From Nanobdellota archaeon (lineage in GTDB: Archaea > Nanobdellota > Nanobdellia > Woesearchaeales > JAHIVG01): DNA of 52,513 nt. Location of the stretch: positions 1 to 52,513 of the forward strand of contig JAHIVG010000094.1 in NCBI GenBank assembly GCA_018816705.1. The letters run 5' to 3'. The position numbers and the translations under genes are program-made. The notes under the pieces were generated by a model, which was given only the letters and a program-made list of their open reading frames with translations, ran no database searches and had not been told where the DNA came from. This document shows positions 25,625 to 32,833 of this stretch, piece after piece (the stretch's first letter is position 1; each line of letters opens with the position of its first letter).

Positions 25625-25929
25625 GATTATCCACCCGTTCTGACTCTTGCGTGAAGATACATTTCAAGAGGCAGTGGTAGTATTTAAGGTTTTTGTTTCT
25701 TCGGCCGCGTAGAAATCCGATAGAATGAGATTCTTTTTGATCCGGTTAAGCGGCTGATTTCTATATGAGCGTGACCATGTTGACTTTCGCGAGGATCAAA
25801 AAGAACCAGGATTTCTACGCGGCCGTTTCTTCCGGGATGCCTGAAATGTTCTTATGGGTTCAAATTCTCTTCAAATAAGGCAGGAAATTTATCAAAAAGT
25901 ATTAATAATAGCCCCCTTTATTCGGTAAT
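25625..25929. other. 305-bp intergenic region with inverted-repeat element
   Basis: Holds the promoter side of the PRC-barrel gene (ATTTAAGG near 25682), a 122-bp inverted-repeat element with target duplications (listed separately), and an AT-rich stretch before the small gene at 25930. Nothing else is seen. Confidence 0.6.
25703..25824. mobile_element. Short non-autonomous inverted-repeat element (copy 2)
   Basis: The ends are a perfect 16-bp inverted repeat, GGCCGCGTAGAAATCC. A subterminal TTCTTTTTGATCC follows in each arm after a spacer of different length. The 8-bp sequence GTTTCTTC flanks both sides (25695-25702 and 25825-25832), a clean target-site duplication. The plan GGC-x-C-...-TAGAAA-...-TTC-x-TTTTT-x-ATCC is shared with the copies at 18462 and 46453, which suggests one family. 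There is no reading frame inside. The perfect ends point to recent insertion. Confidence 0.8.
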
Positions 25930-26331
25930 ATGGGAACTGACGGAGCTTCTCTAGAATATGTGGCGGTCGCCATAAAATATAGCAATCTAGCTGACACTAA
26001 TGCTGACCAGAAAGTGTTAGGTTTACCTATTAAAAGCAGTGTTCCGGTCCCATATCGGGCCAGACCATCTATCGGAGACAGATTTTGTGGACTCTACTCT
26101 TTTATGGCTGGATTGCCTGGAAAAATTTTTGGGGCGATGCGAGCTGAAATCAGCGAAGGTGCCGATGATGCTTATCTCCGTGCAGCAGAGCATTTTGCTG
26201 CAATAGCAAACAATAGGAGATTGGGAATCCCCTCTCGAAGCAGACCTGCCACTGCGGAAAGCCTCGACCTTGAAAAAAAGAGTATAGCCACTAATTTCAG
26301 ATTATCTATCCATCGGGCTATGCACTTCTAA
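25930..26331 (+). CDS. Hypothetical protein, 133 aa
   Basis: Not recognised. The 133-residue product is soluble, with an Ala-rich middle (AEISEGADDAYLRAAEHFAA, likely helical) and an Arg-rich C-terminal half (NNRRLGIPSRSRP). No motif is assignable. Upstream ATTAATAATAG (about 25900-25912) could be a TATA element for a nearly leaderless message. It lies between the inverted-repeat element and a degenerate top6A fragment, i.e. in a rearranged stretch, and could itself be a recent or decaying gene. Confidence 0.45.
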   Translation: MGTDGASLEYVAVAIKYSNLADTNADQKVLGLPIKSSVPVPYRARPSIGDRFCGLYSFMAGLPGKIFGAMRAEISEGADDAYLRAAEHFAAIANNRRLGIPSRSRPATAESLDLEKKSIATNFRLSIHRAMHF

Positions 26332-26551
26332 TCCTGGAAGCGTCCTGGAGCATGATGCAGGGGCCTATTGCGGCCATTTCTTCTTGTCGGCCAACTTTTC
26401 CGGCAAGTAGTTCGAGATGACGTAGTTGAGCCCCCACTGCGCCGACCCTTTTCAGAGCCAATCGCGAAAATGGGTCGCAAGGCCTCACGCCGCAGCGCTA
26501 ATTACTGTTCAAAGGATGCGGAGTGAACATGCTCTACTAGAGGCTGCAGAA
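26332..26551. other. Scar region downstream of top6A
   Basis: Besides the top6A fragment this stretch contains an imperfect hairpin (GACCCTTTTC at 26444-26453 against GAAAATGGGTC ending at 26476) and GC-rich sequence with no reading frame. It looks like the leftover of a recombination event at the 3' end of top6A. Confidence 0.5.
26365..26443 (-). pseudogene. Fragment of a second top6A 3' end
   Basis: On the minus strand this encodes AQWGLNYVISNYLPEKLADK then KKWPQ and a stop, nearly the same as the end of the intact top6A 110 bp away (…KKKWLP stop). Over about 70 aligned bases there are six differences, and all six are synonymous (for example AAC/AAT, TAC/TAT, CTC/CTT, CCG/CCT). Homology stops abruptly at 26443. 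The pattern is that of a diverged, once-functional allele, not of random decay. Confidence 0.75.
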
Positions 26552-27631
26552 TTAAGGCAGCCACTTCTTCTTGTCGGCCAACTTTTCAGGCAAGTAGTTC
26601 GAGATGACATAATTAAGCCCCCACTGTGCGAGGGCCTGCTGCTCTGCGCGCTTCCTGAGCTTCAGCTGCAGCTTCAAAGCGTCCTGCCATTCCTTATAAT
26701 GCAGCACGAAGGGGTCGTTCTTCAGGCCGTCCTGGATGCGCTTGACATCAACATCCTTCAGCGGATGGGTCGGAAGCCTGTAATCGAGGATGTCCTGCGG
26801 CGTCACGCCGATGAACTTGGCATTGGGCACGCAGAAGTACTTGTTTATGTGCGCCGCATTGCCAGAACCGACCTTCAGCGTACGGTAGATGTTCAGGAAG
26901 CCGTAGCAGTCTCCGTCGGTGAAGGCATAGACCGGCAGGTTGTGCTTGTCGCTCAGCCGCCGGATGAATCGCCTACAGGCCCTAGTCGGCACGCCTCCCA
27001 TCGATATGAGTATGCAGTTGGCATTCTTCCAGTACTTGTGCTTGACAAGGCGCTGGTACATACCAGCTGTCTCGACAGCCAATATGAAATCAGCATTGGT
27101 CTCAAACTTGAGCTGCTCCACAGAGTTCGGGACAGAATACGCGCCGGAGCCGAACTTGGTGCAGTCGATCCTAAGATCCTTGCCGGTCTCCACATCCTTA
27201 TCCACGACGACGAGCTTCCCTGCCACCTCTCCGCTCTTCTCTTCCGGGATGAAACCCATCTGCTCCCTGTTGACCATGAACATGGCCTCGATGTCATCCA
27301 TGATAGTATCTGACTCGGACTGCTCAACGAAGCGGGCTTCGCCCCAGTTCTTGCTGACGTAATAGGCCTCCCTCTTGGTGGCGATGTCATCGGTGTCGAT
27401 GAGGGTCTTCGACAAGGACATCATCCTCAGAGTCTGGGCAAAGGTCTTGACAGTTGAAGCTGTGAGGGTGCGCTCCTTGAACTTGTTGTTGAGCTCGAAG
27501 TAACCGACCTTAGGGTCATACTGCACGTTGCTGAGCGACCTCAGCGGAGTCGATAGCTGAGGCTGCTTCCTCTTCAGGATCGTGTCATACATCTGCTGGG
27601 CCTTGTCAACTATCGCTTTCTTCAGTGTCAT
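26552..27631 (-). CDS. top6A: DNA topoisomerase VI subunit A
   Basis: Spo11-like cleavage subunit of the A2B2 type IIB topoisomerase, which relaxes and decatenates DNA with ATP. In 359 residues the winged-helix domain carries the catalytic Tyr in TKREAYYVSKNW (Tyr90 or 91). The Toprim domain shows the metal-binding Glu in LAVETAGMYQRL (~187) and the Asp pair in FTDGDCYGF (~239-244); here Cys replaces the Pro usual in DGDPYG. The C-terminus has a 79-bp degenerate duplicate downstream. The start overlaps the top6B stop by 26 nt, so the two subunits are co-translated. Confidence 0.95.
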   Translation of the reverse strand: MTLKKAIVDKAQQMYDTILKRKQPQLSTPLRSLSNVQYDPKVGYFELNNKFKERTLTASTVKTFAQTLRMMSLSKTLIDTDDIATKREAYYVSKNWGEARFVEQSESDTIMDDIEAMFMVNREQMGFIPEEKSGEVAGKLVVVDKDVETGKDLRIDCTKFGSGAYSVPNSVEQLKFETNADFILAVETAGMYQRLVKHKYWKNANCILISMGGVPTRACRRFIRRLSDKHNLPVYAFTDGDCYGFLNIYRTLKVGSGNAAHINKYFCVPNAKFIGVTPQDILDYRLPTHPLKDVDVKRIQDGLKNDPFVLHYKEWQDALKLQLKLRKRAEQQALAQWGLNYVISNYLPEKLADKKKWLP

Positions 27632-29255
27632 CTTCCTTACCTATATTGGCGAATTCTTCATCATATTCAGGGTTTGCGCTGGGATCGAAATCCAGCTTGT
27701 CGAGCTTGCCGCGGTGCTTCTCCAGCAGCTCTTCGAGTACCTTCTCGACCTTGACCTGCTCTGCTTCATTCAGCTTGAGCAGCTCCTTCAGGGCTATGCC
27801 GACGTGCGGGATGTACTTCTCGATGAACGAGCGCTTCTTGAGCTCTGCGCCCACTCTGCGCTTCTTTGACAGATATCGTGCAAGGTTGCGGCCGCACTCC
27901 TGTATGGCCAGCCTTATCTCCTTCTTTATCTCAGGATAATGCGCAAGTGCCTCCTTGCTCTCCGAGGTGAACGGGACCCAGACTGAGGCCATGTGCACGA
28001 TGAGCACGACAGGGCCTTGGGGGATCGAGTTGGAGCTCTGCTGCAGGTGGTACTGTCTCCAGTTGGTCTTCTGCACGGAATCGGTTATGGCGCAGGCGCC
28101 CTGCTGGTACAGCAAGGGGACCCTGTTGGCGAATCTGAGAAGACGGGCGTGGCCCTCGGCAGGCAGCTCGCCGCCGTAGGCTATCGCAGCCTCGATTGCG
28201 AAGGGATTTCCCCTGTAAACAGATGGCGGCCTCGAACAGGCGCTGTAGAACTCTGCGTTGACCTCCTTCTTGAGGCCCCGCTCCAAGAGCTCCGAGCCTA
28301 TCGGAGAGATGCAGTCTGTGGGGGGAGCGATGACTTTTGTGGTCTGCATTCCGCGCATCAGTTTCTCGGCCATCTCCCTGCTGACTTTCTGCGGCTTCGC
28401 GTCGGGGAGCAGGGCTGCTTTCTGGCACATCTCCTTGGCAGTGCCCGGTCCGATCCTGGAGAATTCCTGGGTGAGGAAGCTCTGGACAGTCCTGGCCTGT
28501 GTGAACTTCAGCATCCTTATGAGGACGCCGAGCTCGATGCCGTAGGGATGCGGCTTTATCTCCCTCGGCCTGGCCGGAGTGGTCTCTGAGACCCGGGGGA
28601 ATATCAACTGCTCGGCCTTGGGGTTGGTATATATGAGCGTGACGTGGGGGTTGACGATGGCCGTCTGCTTGAGGTATTCATCGACCGACTGCGGGCCCTT
28701 GAGGTATGTGCCCTCCAGGTCTATCTCCACTTTGGTGCCGTGATCCTTCTCCCATTCCACTGTCGTGTCCTTGAGGATCTCTGGCTTGTTCTTGTTGGTG
28801 TCGATGTGCAGCTCGTAATAATGTGCGGGGTGGGTCTTGTCTATGCGGGAGGTTATCTTCGCCGGCTTGCCTGTCGTCAGCTGGCCGTACATGACAGATG
28901 CGGAGATGCCGATGCCCTGCTGTCCGCGGCTCTGGCTCAGCTTGAAGAACTTGCTGCCGTAGAGCAGCTTGGCGAAGATCTTCGGGATCTGGGCCTTGAC
29001 GATGCCTGGGCCATTGTCTTCTATTATTATCTTGAAGCGGTCCTCAGACATCTCGACGAGCTCTATTGAGACCTCAGGCAGGAACTCTGCCTCTTCGCAC
29101 GCATCCAAGGCGTTGTCCACAGCCTCCTTCACCGTGGTGAGGAGGGCTTTCCTCTTGTTGTCGAATCCGAGGAGGTGGCGGTTCTTGGCGAAGAAATCCG
29201 ATACTGAAATCTCACGCTGCTTCGTTGCGAGCTCGATCGCCTTTGGCTGCGACAT
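27606..29255 (-). CDS. top6B: DNA topoisomerase VI subunit B
   Basis: GHKL ATPase subunit of topoisomerase VI; ATP binding dimerises it and drives strand passage. 549 residues starting MSQPKAIELATKQREISVSD. N-box EAVDNALDACEE (~44-55), G1 IEDNGPGI (~79-85), G2 GQQGIGISASVMYGQLTTGK (~111-130), then the H2TH and transducer domains and an acidic tail ending EEDDTEESDS-like. The frame continues 80 codons upstream without family similarity and into the divergent gene at 29397, so the ATG at 29255 is used. A TATA-like ATTAAATTTATTAA lies near 29277-29292 on this strand. Confidence 0.95.
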   Translation of the reverse strand: MSQPKAIELATKQREISVSDFFAKNRHLLGFDNKRKALLTTVKEAVDNALDACEEAEFLPEVSIELVEMSEDRFKIIIEDNGPGIVKAQIPKIFAKLLYGSKFFKLSQSRGQQGIGISASVMYGQLTTGKPAKITSRIDKTHPAHYYELHIDTNKNKPEILKDTTVEWEKDHGTKVEIDLEGTYLKGPQSVDEYLKQTAIVNPHVTLIYTNPKAEQLIFPRVSETTPARPREIKPHPYGIELGVLIRMLKFTQARTVQSFLTQEFSRIGPGTAKEMCQKAALLPDAKPQKVSREMAEKLMRGMQTTKVIAPPTDCISPIGSELLERGLKKEVNAEFYSACSRPPSVYRGNPFAIEAAIAYGGELPAEGHARLLRFANRVPLLYQQGACAITDSVQKTNWRQYHLQQSSNSIPQGPVVLIVHMASVWVPFTSESKEALAHYPEIKKEIRLAIQECGRNLARYLSKKRRVGAELKKRSFIEKYIPHVGIALKELLKLNEAEQVKVEKVLEELLEKHRGKLDKLDFDPSANPEYDEEFANIGKEDDTEESDS

Positions 29256-29323
29256 ATCCGGACTTCTCAATCGGTGGTTAATAAATTTAATGGTCCGAGA
29301 CGGTTTAAGCCATAGACCGATAT

Positions 29324-29333
29324 GTTTATAAAC
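29324..29333 (+). promoter_or_regulatory. TATA box of gene at 29397
   Basis: GTTTATAAAC, a palindromic TATA element about 64 bp before the ATG. This predicts a transcript with a leader of roughly 40 nt. Confidence 0.55.
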
Positions 29334-29370
29334 GTCGTATGATTCCCCGTCCAGGAAAGGGGTGTAATCA

Positions 29371-29388
29371 CTCCAGCTGGTTCTGGAG
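29371..29388 (+). promoter_or_regulatory. Leader hairpin covering the Shine-Dalgarno
   Basis: CTCCAG (29371-29376) and CTGGAG (29383-29388) form a perfect 6-bp stem with a 6-nt loop. The 3' arm contains GGAG, the only plausible ribosome-binding signal, 8 nt before the ATG at 29397. Folding would hide it. A second possible stem (CCCC 29345-29348 with GGGG near 29359-29362) lies just upstream. Confidence 0.45.
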
Positions 29389-29396
29389 CAGTTAAA

Positions 29397-30809
29397 ATGA
29401 CATTGACCAAGACACAGGAATATTGGGCAGACATCGCCTACCGGTTCATCGAGGCAGGCCACAAGGTCAACAGGATAGGTGATGGGAGCAGGCATCCCTA
29501 CCTGAAAGGCGGTCTCCAGGTGAAAGGCAGATTCAGCCTCGGCACGCTGGTGTCAGACAATTTCTTCGAGTGCCGGCATGAAGAGCTCGGAGAGCCGGAA
29601 TCGGAACAGCTCGGTGGACTCGTCTCGAAGCTCTTAGGTGAGGAAACGATGAAAGAGCTGCCAGAGTATGACACGGTGGTATTGACCGAAGAGCCCAGCC
29701 TGAGCATCGACGCAGTGGAATTCTTCGAGGACGGCCAGTCATTGGACAGGATATTGCTGCTGGACGTCGATTATTTGATGGGGGTATCCTGTCCTGCGAA
29801 GGACATAAAGACTGTGACCGCAAGGCTGGCCGAGGAAAGGAGAAACCCTGAAAGATATTTGGATGCCAAATACAGGGACGGCCAGCAGATGATCTACGCG
29901 ATCATTGATGAATTCATCAATAATAACACCCTTTATGGCAGGATCGAAAGGATATGCTACGAGTCGATCCCGGATCTGAAACAGAAGGAGAACCGATTCA
30001 GGGAGTTCGAGATAAGGCTGTTGAGATACATGGGATTCGATCCTGAGGGCGGGGCGCCTGTGAGCCAGGCATTGCACTCGGCATTTTCGGATGTTGTCGA
30101 ACCTGGTAGTGCCAGGAATTTCGATGGGCTGTCCTATTATTTTTATGGCAAGCACAAATTATTCACTGACCATGTCATCGGCCAGGAGATTATCAAATCC
30201 TTCCCTGTAGTTAATTTCGAGTATCCTGAGGGAGAAGATGTCAAAACAGAATATGATAAGAAGATGCACTGGAGGATACCAGGCGTGCTCTATGCAGTTG
30301 CAGGAAACGAATTTGGCCAAGAGACTAAGGGCCTCTATGTCGAAGTGACTGAGGCAGGACTGAACGATCTCCAAAAGGCGGAAATCCTTGACCACGCGAT
30401 TGACATATACAGGAACCTTGGCTTTGGAAAAGCCTATTTCCATAGAAGGAACAGGCGATATCCATATTCGCTGGTCGGGCAAGACATGGAATGGGTGATA
30501 GCTATGCTGGACCACACAAGACTCAGAGCGGACAAGATACTGCATGGCACAGTGGCCGAGGAAGAGAGGAAGCTCCCGGTGTACGGTGAGGAAATGGATG
30601 AAGATGACTATCCAGTGATTGAGGGGTATGAGATGAGGCCTGTGAAGTTCTTCCTGGATGGAAATTGCAGGAAATTTGATTTCTTTGACCTGACCTGGTT
30701 TGAAATGGATGAGGTAGAGGTCGGCACGCCCATGAGAGCCCTGCTGTGGTACAATCAGGATGCAGGAGTGGGTTTCGAGGCCGCGGCGCCGTTCAGGGTC
30801 GGGGATTGA
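29397..30809 (+). CDS. Hypothetical protein, 470 aa
   Basis: Not recognised. Soluble, acidic, of mixed helix and strand; no signal peptide or membrane segment. Notable stretches are the N-terminal helix TQEYWADIAYRFIEAGHKV, an AIIDEFINNNTLYGRIERIC segment and a C-terminal beta-rich region with VKFFLDGNCRKFDFF. The size and lack of known motifs leave enzyme and structural roles both open. It is divergent from top6B and has a leader with a possible regulatory hairpin over its ribosome-binding site. Codon use and composition look like the neighbours, so recent transfer is not indicated. Confidence 0.7.
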   Translation: MTLTKTQEYWADIAYRFIEAGHKVNRIGDGSRHPYLKGGLQVKGRFSLGTLVSDNFFECRHEELGEPESEQLGGLVSKLLGEETMKELPEYDTVVLTEEPSLSIDAVEFFEDGQSLDRILLLDVDYLMGVSCPAKDIKTVTARLAEERRNPERYLDAKYRDGQQMIYAIIDEFINNNTLYGRIERICYESIPDLKQKENRFREFEIRLLRYMGFDPEGGAPVSQALHSAFSDVVEPGSARNFDGLSYYFYGKHKLFTDHVIGQEIIKSFPVVNFEYPEGEDVKTEYDKKMHWRIPGVLYAVAGNEFGQETKGLYVEVTEAGLNDLQKAEILDHAIDIYRNLGFGKAYFHRRNRRYPYSLVGQDMEWVIAMLDHTRLRADKILHGTVAEEERKLPVYGEEMDEDDYPVIEGYEMRPVKFFLDGNCRKFDFFDLTWFEMDEVEVGTPMRALLWYNQDAGVGFEAAAPFRVGD

Positions 30810-30886
30810 ATAACCATTATAAACCAAGAGTTGTTGGGAATCTGCATAATATTTATTAACGGACAAAACACCCCCCTTAATTGAAA

Positions 30887-31207
30887 ATGCTATATAAAAG
30901 TGAAAGATTCAGTTGGGGGATAACAACACATTCCATCAATCGGTATAAGCAAAGAGTTACAGATGGTCCTGAAAAAAGGAATGCGTCTGCCAATGATATC
31001 AGGCGGATCATCAGAAGAGCCTTGAATAGCGTCAATTTGGATGAGATTATTGATTTGGAGGATACAGCCCGTTTATATCCAGTTAAGTTTACACAGTGGG
31101 GCAGCACTTATTATGTGATAACTCAACAGGACCGAGTGATTTCTGTACTTACAGAAGAGATGTACGAAAGGAGTGTAGAGAGCGGAAATTGGAAACAAAA
31201 TAAATAA
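30887..31207 (+). CDS. Small hypothetical protein
   Basis: 106 residues from the ATG at 30887; a TTG two codons upstream (30881) is an alternative start. TATA-like ATATTTATTAAC (30848-30859) lies 27-38 bp before, so the message is nearly leaderless. The sequence WGITTHSINRYKQRVTDG recalls the H-A/S-x-x-R-x-x-x-R start of several small toxin-like or DUF4258-type proteins, followed by NASANDIRRIIRRALN and a beta hairpin ending in YYVITQQDRVISVLTEEMYE. This similarity is weak. No antitoxin-like partner is next to it. The region is lower in GC than its surroundings. Confidence 0.5.
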   Translation: MLYKSERFSWGITTHSINRYKQRVTDGPEKRNASANDIRRIIRRALNSVNLDEIIDLEDTARLYPVKFTQWGSTYYVITQQDRVISVLTEEMYERSVESGNWKQNK

Positions 31208-31240
31208 TTAGTTAAATTTCAGAGTCCTATTTTCCCCATC

Positions 31241-31408
31241 TTATTTTTTTCTTGAGGTCAAGAAAGTGACCAGGATACCAAGCCCTAATCCGATCAGCGT
31301 GAACGCAGGGATCGCCATGGGGAATTCCTCAATTAAAAGGAAACCGATCCCGATGCCCATCAGCAAGAATGCAGGAACAGGCCATCTGCTAATATCGTGT
31401 TCTTTCAT
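31241..31408 (-). CDS. Small membrane protein, 55 aa
   Basis: A short gene with a strong ribosome-binding signal: GGAGGT, then four A, then ATG at 31408. The peptide starts MKEHDISRWPVPAFLLMGIG, continues into a first hydrophobic helix, a short EEFP turn, a second helix (AIPAFTLIGLGLGILVTFL) and a basic end TSRKK. Two closely spaced transmembrane helices form a hairpin. A TATA-like CCTTAAATAC lies about 35 bp upstream (near 31440). No function is known. Ends 33 bp from the convergent stop at 31207. Confidence 0.7.
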   Translation of the reverse strand: MKEHDISRWPVPAFLLMGIGIGFLLIEEFPMAIPAFTLIGLGLGILVTFLTSRKK

Positions 31409-31513
31409 TTTTACCTCCGCATATCCATAAGAATTGAAGTATTTAAGGCTTTTGTCAGGGGAAGATCGAAATTGAAAATGAGGGTTGATTGTGCAAGAGA
31501 TTGAATTGCCAAA

Positions 31514-32008
31514 TCAACGATTACATCCTTTCCCTGGCGGATCAGCTGCTACACCCACAGAAACATAGACTTTGCCCTGTTTCACCGCTTCGAATACATT
31601 TTCCATTATCCCTCTTTCCAATAAAACTGGCTTCTCTTTAAGGGATCTTCCTGCATAATGAAACAAGCCATCGTAATCCCTTCGTTCGTGTATATCTGCC
31701 AATTCGCAGACATGATTGCAATGATCCTGAATAACTTTTAAACCATCGACTAGCCACTGAACCCTGATTCCATCGGATTCGTCAGACTTTTTTTCATAAG
31801 ATATTTCGCCAGCAGGTCTATTCGGTGATGAGAAATCTTCGACCGGTTTGCTTCCAACGTGGAAGTAATAGCCATAGAATTTTAATTGTTCTCCTTCTCT
31901 GCTATCAATATCTGTTATCTGTGCCTCGACAAATGAACCCAGCTCTTGCCTTCCAGTTTCGGATACAATATCAAATTCTCTGTTCATCAAATCAATCAGT
32001 TTTGCCAT
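31514..32008 (-). CDS. Hypothetical protein, 164 aa
   Basis: Not recognised. Soluble mixed alpha/beta protein: MAKLIDLMNREFDIVSETG, then QLKFYGYYFHVGSKPVEDF, a segment with Cys and His (QDHCNHVCELADIHERRDYD) that could bind a metal, and a Gly-rich end (SVGVAADPPGKGCNR). The palindromic TATA element GGTATATATACC (32030-32041) lies 22 bp upstream of the ATG, pointing to a leaderless message. AT-rich compared with neighbouring housekeeping genes. No functional link from context. Confidence 0.6.
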   Translation of the reverse strand: MAKLIDLMNREFDIVSETGRQELGSFVEAQITDIDSREGEQLKFYGYYFHVGSKPVEDFSSPNRPAGEISYEKKSDESDGIRVQWLVDGLKVIQDHCNHVCELADIHERRDYDGLFHYAGRSLKEKPVLLERGIMENVFEAVKQGKVYVSVGVAADPPGKGCNR

Positions 32009-32029
32009 AATATGTCGTGACTTCGTAGT

Positions 32030-32041
32030 GGTATATATACC
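32030..32041 (-). promoter_or_regulatory. TATA box of gene ending at 31514
   Basis: GGTATATATACC is a perfect palindrome 22 bp upstream of the ATG at 32008, the right distance for a leaderless start. Confidence 0.55.
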
Positions 32042-32094
32042 TTTCGGTGTGTTTTTTCCCGAATTCCTAATGCCTGCATAGAGGTTGTCAAGGT

Positions 32095-32655
32095 CTATTT
32101 CCTCAACTCCGCCTTCTTACCGAGGATCTCCTGGCGCTTCATCTCTGCGTGCTTCTTCTCAAGCCATTTGTAGACGGAAGAATGCGTGCTGCCCTTGAGG
32201 ATCTGCTCCACGGCGCGCCGTGCTAACCCGATGCTCTCCGCAGGGCCGATCATGCCGATGGTCTTGCCGTAGACAGAGATGGTGCACTCGGTCAGGGACT
32301 CGATGTTGCGCCTGGCCTTGCCCTCAGAACCTATGACCCTTCCTTTCAGCCTGAGCATGTCGTTCTTGTGCCTTGCTATGTCGTTCAATGAGATGACCTC
32401 GAACAGGTAGTCCTGCTTGAGGAGGCGGAGGGCCACATCAGGGTTGAAGCCCCTGCTGACAGCGCGGATGACCTCTCGGACAGTGTACAGGCGGATGGCA
32501 TCATCGCCGGTTATGATTACGTCGCCCTCCTTGGAGTCCACATCGATGTTGCAGCCTGACTCCTGTTCTAAGCGCTTCTTTATCTCTCCATGCTTTCCGA
32601 TGAGGACAGCCACCCTCTCCTTGGGTATCTTCAGGTCGTAACGGAACTCTGCCAT
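32095..32655 (-). CDS. KH-domain RNA-binding protein (Dim2/Krr1-like)
   Basis: 186 residues with two KH domains in the arrangement of archaeal Dim2/Pno1-type ribosome-biogenesis proteins. KH1: LKIPKERVAVLIGKHGEIKK with the VLIGKHG loop. KH2: LRLKGRVIGSEGKARRNIE with the RVIGSEGKARR loop, then ECTISVYGKTIGMIG. Such proteins act in maturation of the small ribosomal subunit near the 16S 3' end and are often paired functionally with RIO1, whose gene lies 1.8 kb away. The ATG at 32655 begins MAEFRYDLKIP; the open frame before it crosses the promoter and the divergent gene and is not used. TATA-like CCTTTAATAACC lies just upstream (near 32675-32688). Confidence 0.9.
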   Translation of the reverse strand: MAEFRYDLKIPKERVAVLIGKHGEIKKRLEQESGCNIDVDSKEGDVIITGDDAIRLYTVREVIRAVSRGFNPDVALRLLKQDYLFEVISLNDIARHKNDMLRLKGRVIGSEGKARRNIESLTECTISVYGKTIGMIGPAESIGLARRAVEQILKGSTHSSVYKWLEKKHAEMKRQEILGKKAELRK

Positions 32656-32833
32656 GGGCTTGAGGTAAGATGTGAGGTTATTAAAGGTTTTGGAATCACT
32701 TTTATCAATATTTATAAGTATATAATGAAAAGATTTAAATATTATCAAATATTTTCGTAGAAACCTGGTCCGATATTCATATTTACTAAAAGGACCGGCA
32801 AATTTTTTAACAATATCGATATCAGGAAGCATA

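Noticed and set aside
29256-29495. 80-codon extension of top6B
   Set aside because: No similarity to Top6B and overlaps the promoter, leader and start of the divergent gene.
30887-31207. Toxin-antitoxin toxin
   Set aside because: Resemblance limited to the first ~15 residues and no antitoxin-like gene adjacent.
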